From CALBGR01 sp964499935 (GTDB lineage: Bacteria > Patescibacteriota > Saccharimonadia > Saccharimonadales > UBA4665): a DNA stretch of 64,000 nucleotides. Under the pieces are notes generated by a model. That model saw only the letters and a list, made by a program, of their open reading frames with translations. It made no database searches and had not been told where the DNA came from. A program made the translations under genes and the position numbers. Positions 34,866 to 42,454 of this stretch are shown one piece after another. The stretch is taken from assembly GCA_964499935.1 (NCBI GenBank), contig CAZCMS010000001.1, positions 558,001-622,000 on the forward strand, in the 5' to 3' direction. The stretch's first letter is position 1; every line of letters begins with the position of its first letter.

Positions 34866-35813
34866 ATGGCAACGAGCGAAGGAGCGCCACAATTTGAAGT
34901 TATAGAACTGCATTCGTCTGAACCAGACATGCATGTGGCTTTTCGTCATCAGATGGTTAGGGTCAATGGCAGCTCAACGCGATCACTGGAACAGGTAGTA
35001 TCTGTTGAGCCTCCAATAACCGAGGACGAGATGAATGCGTTGATTAGCAGGGATGATCATTCGGATTCCGCAGTATTTGAGACAGCTACAGATAAAGAAG
35101 GTAATACTGTGGCTGTCCCACTCACTGACGACCCAGAAGTGGTTACGGATTTTACTAAATGGCTACTTAATGAAAGAAATGGTGAGCATGCTGACGTGCT
35201 CGATAATGCCAAAGTACTTGCTAGGAAATCAGTTGTATACAGAAATCACCGAGGCTCTTGCGATAAGAGTCTGGCAGTAGATGAATTTGATGTAGTTCAT
35301 TTGGGAGATGTAATTTCGCCAGGACATACGTACGGTAGCAAGAGTGAGCCAGCCGTAAGAGTGCTTAGTATTCCAGAAGGTTACTTGAAGAAGGTATATG
35401 GTATGTTTGCATCTCCAAAAGCCCGTAAAACTATAAGTGTTGAACCGCCTATAACAGAGGAGGAGTTTCACGAACTAACTGGTCAGCCCAGTACATTTGA
35501 ATGTCATGCAGTTGATCCTCGTGGATGGGCAGTCCCAGAGAGATATGCCAATTCAAGCGAAGTATTCGCACTTGAGTTACTTAAGAAAATTATGATACTA
35601 AGAAAATCTCAGGCAGGGTCGCTCGACGTATATGATAAGGATGGGCTTACAAAAAGTTTAGTAAAAGTTATTGACGAACCAAATGAGCTCAGTGGTGAAC
35701 CTTTGTCAGGCGAATCACAGACTCGATTGTCAGAGCGTCTCATGTCACTTAGCAGGGTAGTCGTTGACGAGATTCTGGAAGCAGCTGCCACTAATGCTCG
35801 TACTACAGTATAA
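34866..35813 (+). CDS. Hypothetical protein with an internal duplicated motif
   Basis: About 315 residues, not recognised, no transmembrane segment. VSVEPPITEDEMNAL (about 47-61) and ISVEPPITEEEFHEL (about 190-204) are near-identical, each followed by a pattern with NxxV/VP and an acidic-to-basic helix, which points to two diverged copies of a domain of about 140 residues. A promoter (TTGCCT 34812-34817, 17 bp, TATAGT) and SD GGAGA 7 nt upstream support the ATG at 34866; the longer TTG start at 34860 is unlikely. Probably co-transcribed with nothing downstream, as the next gene has its own -10. Confidence 0.65.
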   Translation: MATSEGAPQFEVIELHSSEPDMHVAFRHQMVRVNGSSTRSLEQVVSVEPPITEDEMNALISRDDHSDSAVFETATDKEGNTVAVPLTDDPEVVTDFTKWLLNERNGEHADVLDNAKVLARKSVVYRNHRGSCDKSLAVDEFDVVHLGDVISPGHTYGSKSEPAVRVLSIPEGYLKKVYGMFASPKARKTISVEPPITEEEFHELTGQPSTFECHAVDPRGWAVPERYANSSEVFALELLKKIMILRKSQAGSLDVYDKDGLTKSLVKVIDEPNELSGEPLSGESQTRLSERLMSLSRVVVDEILEAAATNARTTV

Positions 35814-35822
35814 TAACTAGTA

Positions 35823-36608
35823 GTGAAGTTAATCGAATCATCTCAAAACAAACTCTACAAAGAACTCAAGAAGCTAGCGACAAATAATTCTGCTCGTGCT
35901 AAAGCAGGTAAAATAGTGCTCGAAGGCACACATGCGTGTCAGATGTTTTTGCAACATGTGGGCGTACCGGAATATTGTGTCACGACAGATGCTGCTCTTG
36001 GTAACGATGAAGTGACGGATATTGTCCAAGAATGTGAAAAGAAGGGTGCGCGTGTTCTGGGTGTGCCTGATCAACTATTTAGGGGCCTTAGCTCGGTTGA
36101 TACTGGGGCAAGCGTATTGTTTTTTGCGGATACGCCAACAGCTCAGGCGCCAGAAAAGATCAGCACATCTGCACTCTTGATTGATAGATTGCAAGATCCA
36201 GGTAATCTCGGTACGATTCTACGGTCGGCTGCAGCTGCTGGCGTGCAGGAGATATATTGTTCGACGCAAACTGTGGCAGCGTGGTCGCCAAAGGTGATGC
36301 GTTCGGCAATGGGTGCTCATTTTACGCTTAATATTTATGAGAATCAGGATTTGACTACAGTAATAAAAAACACAGATGTTCAAGTGGTAGCTACCAGTTC
36401 TCATGCTAAAAATACAATTTATAAAACTGATCTCAACAGAGACATAATCTGGCTGATTGGTCATGAAGGACAGGGCGTTTCAGGGGACTTGCTGCAGTTC
36501 TGTGATGCCACAGTGTCTATACCGCACAAAGGAGACATAGAGTCTCTCAACGTGGCAATAGCAGCATCTATCTGTTTATTCGAGCAGCTAAGACAATCAA
36601 CAAAATAG
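35823..36608 (+). CDS. TrmH/SpoU-family RNA 2'-O-methyltransferase
   Basis: 261 residues with an N-terminal L30e-like substrate-binding domain (GKIVLEGTHACQMFL) and a C-terminal SPOUT domain: RLQDPGNLGTILRSAAAAGV, WLIGHEGQGVSGDLL and IPHKGDIESLNVAIAASIC. This two-domain layout matches the RlmB/TsnR-like rRNA methylases. The start is GTG at 35823; TATAAT ends 8 nt before it and overlaps the stop region of the preceding gene, so the mRNA is probably leaderless. Confidence 0.92.
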   Translation: MKLIESSQNKLYKELKKLATNNSARAKAGKIVLEGTHACQMFLQHVGVPEYCVTTDAALGNDEVTDIVQECEKKGARVLGVPDQLFRGLSSVDTGASVLFFADTPTAQAPEKISTSALLIDRLQDPGNLGTILRSAAAAGVQEIYCSTQTVAAWSPKVMRSAMGAHFTLNIYENQDLTTVIKNTDVQVVATSSHAKNTIYKTDLNRDIIWLIGHEGQGVSGDLLQFCDATVSIPHKGDIESLNVAIAASICLFEQLRQSTK

Positions 36609-36634
36609 ACTTTTATAATAAAATATTCTATAAT
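36606..36634 (+). promoter_or_regulatory. Promoter of the three-gene small membrane protein cluster
   Basis: -35 TAGACT (36606-36611), 17-bp spacer, -10 TATAAT (36629-36634). Transcription starting near 36641 gives a leader of about 66 nt before the first gene of the cluster. Confidence 0.6.
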
Positions 36635-36706
36635 AATTATGTTTCGATGAGCATTGGCTCTCGATGCACTTTGGTAGTTTAGAAATCTCGACCGAAAGAT
36701 AGTCAA

Positions 36707-37051
36707 ATGAAGTTCTTCGGATCTGTGGCACTATGCGTAGTAGCATGGTCGGTTGTAATCGGTTGGTCTATGGCGGACTATCCGCTTGATGACCTTGGAA
36801 GCATTGTTGTCGGCGTTATTGCATTGCTCTGGATCGTCGTTAACGGTGTAGTCGTCTTGTACGACTTGGCGCATCTGCTGAGTGCATTCTTCAACAAGAC
36901 GTACCATGTAGAAGGAGGTGTGGTGGATCGCCAAATCACCCTTGAGTATCCTTGGGTCTTTTTTGGTCCGTGGCTGATGCTTACAATGTGCGAGCTAGTG
37001 CTCGGCTCTATTTACGATGTCATAGTTGATGAGGGCGTTACAAAGCACTAG
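36707..37051 (+). CDS. Small polytopic membrane protein (cluster gene 1 of 3)
   Basis: 114 residues, not recognised. Three hydrophobic segments are visible: CVVAWSVVIGWSMA, IVVGVIALLWIVVNGVVVLY and WVFFGPWLMLTMCELVLG. Codon use is rich in G/C third bases (GTC, GGC, ATC, TTC) compared with the neighbouring methylase. The start is preceded by a leader motif (GTAG, then AAATCT, then CCGAAAG) that recurs before the next gene and in part before the third. Likely a recently acquired or lineage-specific membrane module. Confidence 0.65.
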   Translation: MKFFGSVALCVVAWSVVIGWSMADYPLDDLGSIVVGVIALLWIVVNGVVVLYDLAHLLSAFFNKTYHVEGGVVDRQITLEYPWVFFGPWLMLTMCELVLGSIYDVIVDEGVTKH

Positions 37052-37105
37052 CTTTACCGGTAACGTAGAAGTTCAAATCTATCTTCCGAAAGGTTGGTGG
37101 TAAAC

Positions 37106-37441
37106 GTGTTGCTCAATGACAGCGTAGATGGGAAAAGGATGTCTTTTGTATTCCTTGGCCTTCTCGCTTTTGCTAGCGGAGCATTGCAGGTGATGGGAGC
37201 TCTTGAGTTGATCGGTGTGACCTCACTGCTTGGTCAGCCTCTCTTCTTTGTGGTTGCGACGTGGTTCATCTTCGCGGTAGCAATCTGTTGGGCTGATCTG
37301 GCAGTTACGTATCTTGACTTTGAGCCTCCTAGCTGGCGCAAAGTAGAGGACAACAGGTTTTACTACGTGTTTTTCCCGTTCTCAGCGATGGCTATGCAGA
37401 TTCTCGTCAACAGTACGTTGAACAGGATGTACCAGGGTTAG
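37106..37441 (+). CDS. Small polytopic membrane protein (cluster gene 2 of 3)
   Basis: About 111 residues, not recognised. Hydrophobic segments FVFLGLLAFASGALQVMG, LFFVVATWFIFAVAICW and a weaker third near FFPFSAMAMQILV. The start is uncertain: TTG 37094, GTG 37097 and GTG 37106 are all in frame; I prefer GTG 37106, with GGTGG 5 nt upstream. The leader carries the AAATCT...CCGAAAG motif shared with gene 1. It has the same GC-rich codon habit. Confidence 0.6.
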   Translation: MLLNDSVDGKRMSFVFLGLLAFASGALQVMGALELIGVTSLLGQPLFFVVATWFIFAVAICWADLAVTYLDFEPPSWRKVEDNRFYYVFFPFSAMAMQILVNSTLNRMYQG

Positions 37442-37476
37442 GTGGTAGTTTAAAATATCGACAAAAGAGGTGTGAA

Positions 37477-37857
37477 ATGAGTAGTGTCAAACAGCTGAGA
37501 AATCAGACAAAAGAGGCATTCCATGACTTCATCATCCTGCTTGCTTTTTTGGTGGTAGTGGCGCTGGTCGTATGTTTGTGGATGCTTTGGCTCTATGGCA
37601 CGGGCACGCCTATGCAGGATGTTCCTCGTGAGAGCAGTCTGAAAGATGTGGGCACCGTCTATGTCGGCATAAGCCTTGTGGCTGCGCTAGTGTCTTTTCC
37701 TGTCCTTTTCTGGCTAAACGGCGATGAAGAGCGAGTTGTTCGCTCAAAAATCCTGCGTTGGCCTGTAGGTGTTGCTGCGATCATCGCATGCACCTCGCCT
37801 TGGGTTGTCGCCTGGCTAATTCCATATGCGAGAGACAAGAAACGCAAGAGGATGTGA
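37477..37857 (+). CDS. Small polytopic membrane protein (cluster gene 3 of 3)
   Basis: 126 residues, not recognised. Hydrophobic segments FIILLAFLVVVALVVCLWMLWLY is split across one long helix at about 18-40; further helices are VYVGISLVAALVSFPVLFWL and VGVAAIIACTSPWVVAWLI, and the tail is KKRKRM. SD AGAGGTG lies 6 nt before the ATG, and the leader GGTAGTTT...TCGAC matches that of gene 1. A CAATACG/CGTATTG hairpin (37881-37901) follows the stop and may end the operon. Confidence 0.65.
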   Translation: MSSVKQLRNQTKEAFHDFIILLAFLVVVALVVCLWMLWLYGTGTPMQDVPRESSLKDVGTVYVGISLVAALVSFPVLFWLNGDEERVVRSKILRWPVGVAAIIACTSPWVVAWLIPYARDKKRKRM

Positions 37858-37880
37858 GGGAGTGCGCAGAAGACAGGAGG

Positions 37881-37904
37881 CAATACGTCAAGTTCGTATT
37901 GTTT
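37881..37904 (+). terminator. Weak terminator after the membrane protein cluster
   Basis: CAATACG (37881-37887) pairs with CGTATTG (37895-37901) over a 7-nt loop, followed by TTT. The stem is short and the T-run minimal, so efficiency is doubtful. Confidence 0.4.
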
Positions 37905-38021
37905 GAGCATTCGCTCTTCACTCCTTCCAAACCCCTTAGGTCTCGCAGATTTCTAAACGCCAATTCTCACTCTACAAATACATAAGTTGTACTGACGAGC
38001 CCTAGAAGGGCGAAAGTGAGA

Positions 38022-38201
38022 CTATTCGCTAAGTGTTGTCCTAGAAGGGCTAGTTGCATCTTTCTCCAGGTTACGAGTTTGGTTTATAGGTTCATTAACT
38101 GTTTCGTTTGTAGGCGTCACTGTGGTGCTTGTTTGGATAAGCATGTACCATGCGCCAATCGCGAGTGCGATTATTATAATAGCCGCAATTATTTTTCCCA
38201 T
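38022..38201 (-). CDS. Small single-pass membrane protein
   Basis: 59 residues, not recognised. One N-terminal transmembrane helix (IIAAIIIIALAIGAWYMLIQ), then a Thr/Asn/Pro-rich extracellular tail with potential for glycosylation or extended structure. I choose the ATG at 38201 because a strong SD (AAAGGGGGGATA) abuts it; the longer frame to 38261 lacks one. A TATACT box lies about 30 nt upstream. Its 3' end contains one copy of the 11-bp direct repeat CCTAGAAGGGC, also found at 38001. Confidence 0.6.
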   Translation of the reverse strand: MGKIIAAIIIIALAIGAWYMLIQTSTTVTPTNETVNEPINQTRNLEKDATSPSRTTLSE

Positions 38202-38265
38202 TATCCCCCCTTTCTTTACTATGTTTGCAGTATAGATAACCTTGTCGCTGATGTAAAACAAACAA

Positions 38266-38880
38266 TTATTTTACTGGAGTATGTTGACGCATCCATTCGT
38301 GCATTACAATGCCCGATGCAACACCCACGTTTACTGATCGAGTGCTGCCAAATTGTTCTATCATAATCATCTGGCTGCTTGCTTTGATCATTTCTTGACT
38401 CAAGCCCGGGCCTTCGCCACCGAATACCAAAACTGCGTTTTCTGGGAGCATAACAGAAGATAGGGGTGTGGCGCCCTTTTGATTATCTACAGCAATAATT
38501 TGTCGCTTGCCCACAGCTTTTACAAAATCCTCTACGTTTGCATGATGAAACACATGCATGTATATATCGGTTACCATCGCGCCACGCTTGTTCCATTGAC
38601 GTTTGCCGATAATATGCACCGCAGCAGCATTAAAGGCGTTGGCGTTACGGACTATGGTTCCAATATTTATATCATGCTGCCAGTTTTCTATGGCTACATG
38701 CAGTTCTGAGCGATGGGTGTCTAGGTCGGCTTTTATGGCTTCCACGGTCCAGTAGCGGTATTTGTCTATGACATTACGCTTATCGCCGTTTTGCAGTAAT
38801 CCTGGGTCGTATTGAGGGTCGGAAGGCCAGGGTTTTGGATGTGGGCCAACGCCAACAGCGTTAAGGAGATTGTCATTCAT
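38266..38880 (-). CDS. TrmH/SpoU-family RNA methyltransferase
   Basis: Third SpoU-type methylase of the window, about 204 residues. Motif 1 ENWQHDINIGTIVRNANAF, motif 2 VLVFGGEGPGLSQEMI and motif 3 FGSTRSVNVGVASGIVMHEW form the knot. Like TrmH of tRNA Gm18 it keeps QFGSTRSVNVGVA, so a tRNA target is a fair guess. The ATG at 38880 is preferred over 38886 because TAGAAT ends 6 nt before it, which makes the message leaderless. Confidence 0.88.
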   Translation of the reverse strand: MNDNLLNAVGVGPHPKPWPSDPQYDPGLLQNGDKRNVIDKYRYWTVEAIKADLDTHRSELHVAIENWQHDINIGTIVRNANAFNAAAVHIIGKRQWNKRGAMVTDIYMHVFHHANVEDFVKAVGKRQIIAVDNQKGATPLSSVMLPENAVLVFGGEGPGLSQEMIKASSQMIMIEQFGSTRSVNVGVASGIVMHEWMRQHTPVK

Positions 38881-39029
38881 CTCCATATTCTAGCATGACG
38901 TTTGTGGTTAATAAATTAATATTATATAATAATACCGCTAGAAATTATTGAAGCGAAGGCTGTTTTTTGGATATCAATCAATGTAGGTATTCTAGTAAGT
39001 ATCATAAAAAACGAGATATAGCATCTATA

Positions 39030-39049
39030 CTTGTGACGAGAATCACAAG
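39030..39049. promoter_or_regulatory. Perfect dyad operator matching the CRP consensus
   Basis: CTTGTGA-N6-TCACAAG is a perfect 7+7 dyad whose core TGTGA-N6-TCACA equals the CRP-family consensus. It begins at the last base of a -10 box TATACT (39025-39030, with a TCATAA -35 at 17 bp), so a bound factor would repress this promoter, which points toward the surface-protein gene at 39119. It could also fold as an RNA hairpin. Confidence 0.5.
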
Positions 39050-39118
39050 CAGGTGTGAGCTGTATTAAATAATGATACACTCAATTTAAAGTTTTATTAA
39101 TGAGACATTAAGGATTTT

Positions 39119-39841
39119 ATGACTTTTATATATTATCTGAGTGGTGTGTTGCTTGTAATGATGCTTCTTCTCCTTGCAGTTGGTTTTATAGGACTGCTCA
39201 TAAAGCCAGAGCCTATCGGTAAAGGCGCGACTAAGCCTGCCTCTCGATTTCAAATTGCAGCTATGGGGATAGTAAGTATGGCAGTGGTCTTTTTTGGGCT
39301 TGGTGGAATTATGGCTGCAACAGAACCAGATGGCACGGCAAAGAACGCTGCTGAAAAGAAAGCGTTGCAATTACAAAATGAGCAAAGAGCAAAACAAGCA
39401 GCAGAACACGAGCGTCTTCGGCAAATTGAAGCCGAGAAGCCAAAAATTAGTACAGAATCTACCAAAGAAGTAGCTGCATTTGAAGTGATAGAAAAAAACG
39501 ATGGTGGAGTTCCACTTGGTGAACGAAGGGTTATTACAGAGGGGGTGAACGGCGAGCGTACCATTACATATACAGTTACTAGAGTCAGAGGTAAAGAGAC
39601 AGAGAGAAAAGTTGTTAAAGATGAGATCACAAAGCAGCCAGTACATAAAGTGGTAGCAGTTGGCACATATGTAAAACCCAAGCCGGTGCCAGCGAAACCA
39701 AAGACCCAAACAGCTCCGTCACAGTCTGTGCCGGCTCAGTCTTCTGGAGCATCTGCGAAATGTCGTGATGGTACGCTCAGTTACAGTCAAAATCGAAGAG
39801 GTACATGTTCGCACCATGGCGGTGTCTCGATATGGTATTAA
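39119..39841 (+). CDS. Membrane protein with G5 domain and C-terminal DUF3761
   Basis: 240 residues. Two N-terminal transmembrane helices (LSGVLLVMMLLLLAVGFIGLL and FQIAAMGIVSMAVVFFGLGG) precede a charged Ala/Glu/Gln coiled region. A G5 domain spans about 120-185 (GERTITYTVTRVRGKETERK with the conserved Gly spacing), then a Pro/Lys linker, and a DUF3761 tail with CRDGTLSYSQNRRGTCSHHG. G5 domains bind cell-wall sugars such as N-acetylglucosamine, so an extracellular wall-binding role is likely. AAGGA lies 4 nt before the ATG. Confidence 0.8.
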   Translation: MTFIYYLSGVLLVMMLLLLAVGFIGLLIKPEPIGKGATKPASRFQIAAMGIVSMAVVFFGLGGIMAATEPDGTAKNAAEKKALQLQNEQRAKQAAEHERLRQIEAEKPKISTESTKEVAAFEVIEKNDGGVPLGERRVITEGVNGERTITYTVTRVRGKETERKVVKDEITKQPVHKVVAVGTYVKPKPVPAKPKTQTAPSQSVPAQSSGASAKCRDGTLSYSQNRRGTCSHHGGVSIWY

Positions 39842-39950
39842 TGTATCGCTTTTTCGCTGTTTTCAGCTCGATTTAATGATGTGCATTTGTGCAAGAGTTA
39901 TGATCGTATTTAGAAAATTGGTATGATATAAGGGAATAAGGGAGAAACAC

Positions 39951-40859
39951 ATGGGATGGTTTTTAATAATTGTAATTATAGTGGCTATTTTGTTGGTGGC
40001 GGACGGATTTTTTGTGGTGCGTCAGCAAACATCGGCGATTGTAGAGCGGTTCGGTAAATTTAATCGTATTGCGAGCGCGGGACTTAATCTCAAGATTCCA
40101 ATTGTTGATCGGATCGCAGGCCGTCTTTCACTAAGAATTCAACAGCTCGATGTAAAGATCGAAACCAAGACTAAGGATAATGTGTTCGTGTTTGTGGTGG
40201 TGAGCGTACAGTATTATGTATTGCCGAGTAAGGTGGTGGACGCGTATTATCGACTCCAGAATCCTCAGGCGCAGATAACTTCATTCGTATTCGATACGGT
40301 GCGTGCACGTGTGCCGAGTATGATCCTTGATGATCTGTTTGAGAAAAAAGACGACATCGCACAAGCGGTTAAAACCGAATTGGATACAGTTATGGACGAC
40401 TTCGGATACGGCATCATTAAGGCACTTGTGACAGATATCGACCCTGACGCGAAGGTAAAGGTGAGTATGAACGAGATCAATGCAGCGCAACGTCTTCGTG
40501 AAGCTGCGGTGCAGCAGGCTGAGGCAGACAAGATTCGTGTTGTGAAGGCAGCTGAAGGTGAAGCAGAGAGCAAGGCTCTGCAAGGTCAGGGTATCGCCAA
40601 CCAACGTAAGGCGATTATTGATGGACTCAAGGAGTCTGTAGAAAACTTTAGTAGTAACATCGAGGGTGCACGAGCTGAAGATGTGATGAATTTAGTCTTG
40701 ATGACGCAATACTTTGACACGATTAAAGATATTGGACTCACTGGTAACTCAAATACGATTTTAATACCTCATTCTCCGGGTGGTATGGGCGATATTAGCG
40801 ACCAGATGCGTAATGCAATCATTACTGCCAACGAAGCAACAAAGACACACAAAAAGTAA
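39951..40859 (+). CDS. SPFH/Band 7 (stomatin-like) membrane protein
   Basis: 302 residues. One N-terminal transmembrane helix (FLIIVIIVAILLVADGFFVV), then the SPFH domain (SAIVERFGKFNRIASAGLNLKI, KTKDNVFVFVVVSVQY) and a coiled-coil region rich in Ala/Glu (LREAAVQQAEADKIRVVKAA) as in QmcA/HflK-type proteins. These assemble into membrane microdomain cages that guard proteases or organise membrane proteins. SD AGGGAGA precedes the ATG by 7 nt. The following hydrolase gene begins 4 nt after its stop, suggesting an operon. Confidence 0.9.
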   Translation: MGWFLIIVIIVAILLVADGFFVVRQQTSAIVERFGKFNRIASAGLNLKIPIVDRIAGRLSLRIQQLDVKIETKTKDNVFVFVVVSVQYYVLPSKVVDAYYRLQNPQAQITSFVFDTVRARVPSMILDDLFEKKDDIAQAVKTELDTVMDDFGYGIIKALVTDIDPDAKVKVSMNEINAAQRLREAAVQQAEADKIRVVKAAEGEAESKALQGQGIANQRKAIIDGLKESVENFSSNIEGARAEDVMNLVLMTQYFDTIKDIGLTGNSNTILIPHSPGGMGDISDQMRNAIITANEATKTHKK

Positions 40860-40863
40860 TCTT

Positions 40864-41463
40864 ATGAACAAGATGCATGTCATATACATCACTGGACTGG
40901 GTGATGACATGCCAAGTTTGCAAAAAAGAGCAATAAAAACTTGGAAGATGTATGGGGTGGAGCCGATATTCTTCCAGTCAAACTGGGAAAGTAAAGAGAC
41001 GTTTGATAAAAAGATCGAGCGTCTATGTAAAACCATCAATGACAGCTACCTAGCATCATCGGATAAGAAAGTTGGCCTTATTGCTGCGAGCGCTGGTGTA
41101 AGTATCGCGTTACACGCGTATGCACAACAAACAAATAAGGTTGCAGGTGTTGTGAGTATTTGTGGCAAGATTGGTCGCCCCGAATATGTGCTTGACAGAA
41201 TAAAGCGACGAAGCCCTACTTTTGCTCGGTCTATGGATATGCTGCCTCAAACGTTGTCATTGTTATCGTCTGCAGAACGCGAACGTGTATTGTGTGTTGT
41301 GCCTTTCTTCGACGAAGTAGTCGCCACGAAAGATCAGGTACTAGAAGGCGCCCTTGTACGGAAATCTTGGAGTATTGAACATGCTATAACCATAGGGTAT
41401 CAGCTGGTGTTTGGTGCTTATAAGAATTGCCGGTTCTTGCGGGATCTGCTTAAGAAGACATGA
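40864..41463 (+). CDS. Alpha/beta hydrolase-like protein
   Basis: 199 residues. HVIYITGLGDDMPSL is an oxyanion-loop-like N-terminal strand; the nucleophile elbow is IAASAGVSIALHAYA, a variant G-x-S-x-G with Ala first; Asp in VPFFDEVV and His in SIEHAITIG could complete the triad. The frame is open further upstream, but I choose the ATG at 40864, 4 nt after the SPFH gene. Substrate unknown; an esterase/lipase-like activity next to an SPFH protein may concern membrane lipids. Confidence 0.7.
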   Translation: MNKMHVIYITGLGDDMPSLQKRAIKTWKMYGVEPIFFQSNWESKETFDKKIERLCKTINDSYLASSDKKVGLIAASAGVSIALHAYAQQTNKVAGVVSICGKIGRPEYVLDRIKRRSPTFARSMDMLPQTLSLLSSAERERVLCVVPFFDEVVATKDQVLEGALVRKSWSIEHAITIGYQLVFGAYKNCRFLRDLLKKT

Positions 41464-41494
41464 AAAAGTTAATATCTGCTTACGGCAACAATTG

Positions 41495-42196
41495 TTATTT
41501 TTCTTTGCTCATAACTGTGGTGTAAATCATCGCGGGTAAACAGAAGTATGCAATAGAAAGTCCTGTTGAGACTAAGCTTCCAATGCCGGGAACAATCGAA
41601 GGTGTTTGTAGTAGCATTTGGAATATGACTAATGCAGCAAGTAATTTCCAATTTTTTTTGCCGATTTGCAAACCTTGCTTAATGCCTTCGATGGGCGATA
41701 GGTTCTTGTCGATCATATTATAGCTTGCGAGGCTCATAAGTACGGCCAATATGATACCGGGAATAATAAATAGAATTGTACCTGCCAACACAACGAGTAC
41801 AAGTAAAATACTAAACCCAGTGAATTTCCAAAAATATGATTGAGCCTGGTCAATCGCATCGCGTACGCCTATTTTTTGGCCACGGACACTTGCAAGCTGG
41901 GTAAGAATAGTCGCGATCGAAAGTGTAATAAAAATAGCAGTAAGGCCCACCGCTGCTATGCCTGCAAACACTGCCGATTCTGCCGTAAATGAGATGCCCT
42001 TAAAATCTTCTCCGGCTCTTCCTAAAAGAGCGAGTGCACCCACAGTCGCAATAGTAAGTGGTAACAGATACACCCCTATGAATGTGCCCATATTGAGACG
42101 AAACGCTTCCCATGTCCGGGATATGAGCTTGAAGTAGTTCTCTAATATCGTAAAAAGCCCATCTGTTTGTTTGATTTGCGCATTGTTTGCTGCCAT
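41495..42196 (-). CDS. Polytopic membrane protein (DUF975/YciC-like)
   Basis: 233 residues with about five to six transmembrane helices. Helix ends carry IIPGIILAVLMSLASYNM and IEGIKQGLQIGKKNW, the Pro-Gly-Ile-Ile and G-K/N-W signatures seen in DUF975-type and glycerophosphodiester-phosphodiesterase membrane domains. Function is not known. It is convergent with the hydrolase gene (31-bp gap) and divergent from the 6S-like RNA region. Confidence 0.75.
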   Translation of the reverse strand: MAANNAQIKQTDGLFTILENYFKLISRTWEAFRLNMGTFIGVYLLPLTIATVGALALLGRAGEDFKGISFTAESAVFAGIAAVGLTAIFITLSIATILTQLASVRGQKIGVRDAIDQAQSYFWKFTGFSILLVLVVLAGTILFIIPGIILAVLMSLASYNMIDKNLSPIEGIKQGLQIGKKNWKLLAALVIFQMLLQTPSIVPGIGSLVSTGLSIAYFCLPAMIYTTVMSKEK

Positions 42197-42278
42197 TATT
42201 GCTCCAATTTAGTACCCGTATTTAACCATTACTTATAAGTGGTAGTCAAAGTAAGCTTCTCGAGTTTTGGTATATTGT

Positions 42279-42401
42279 GGTCTCCGTTCATGGTTGTTCG
42301 CAAGAAAAGGCTGCCTCAGCCGAGTGAGCGATCTTTGAATATTCCTTTAGGAAGATTCAAGGAGCGAGACCTTTTCGGTGAATAATCATGAAAAGGAGAC
42401 C
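42279..42401 (+). ncRNA. Structured RNA, 6S-like candidate
   Basis: The ends GGTCTCC (42279-42285) and GGAGACC (42395-42401) close a long helix continued by TTCATG/CATGAA and GTTGTT/AATAAT (with G-U pairs). Inside are GAAAAGG/CCTTTTC, a GGCTG-CCT-CAGCC hairpin and a hairpin TTTGAAT...ATTCAAGG capped by TTCC-TTTA-GGAA. The 5' side shares TGTTCGCAAG and, about 10 nt on, CTCAGCCGA with E. coli 6S RNA (TGTTCGCAAG, CTGAGCCGA). At 123 nt it is shorter than the usual 6S (about 180), so the call is tentative. TATATT (42271-42276) just upstream is a possible -10. This covers the largest gene-free stretch (42197-42600) together with the hisS leader. Confidence 0.5.
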
Positions 42402-42432
42402 CTGGTAATGTGCAAAATATTGTATTTTATGC

Positions 42433-42438
42433 TATAAT
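42433..42438 (+). promoter_or_regulatory. Extended -10 promoter upstream of the hisS leader
   Basis: TGC-TATAAT with the TATAAT at 42433-42438, immediately upstream of a 22-codon His-rich ORF. Transcription from about 42445 would give hisS a leader of about 155 nt. A second weaker box, TACAAT at 42573-42578, lies close to hisS itself. Confidence 0.55.
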
Positions 42439-42454
42439 GTAAGGTAAGAAAATT

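Noticed and set aside
33186..37857. TGA reassigned to glycine or tryptophan as in some CPR phyla
   Set aside because: TGA ends several genes at the expected family length (for example 34010 and 37857) and is not found inside conserved domains.
38001..38050. 11-bp direct repeat CCTAGAAGGGC with a 39-bp period as an iteron or CRISPR remnant
   Set aside because: Only two copies, one of them inside the 3' end of a small ORF; too little to support a replication or defence role.
42279..42401. Signal recognition particle RNA, RNase P RNA or tmRNA
   Set aside because: The GGAAGG/AGCA tetraloop region of SRP RNA, the GAGGAAAGUCC/ACAGAAA motifs of RNase P and any tag-coding frame of tmRNA are absent.
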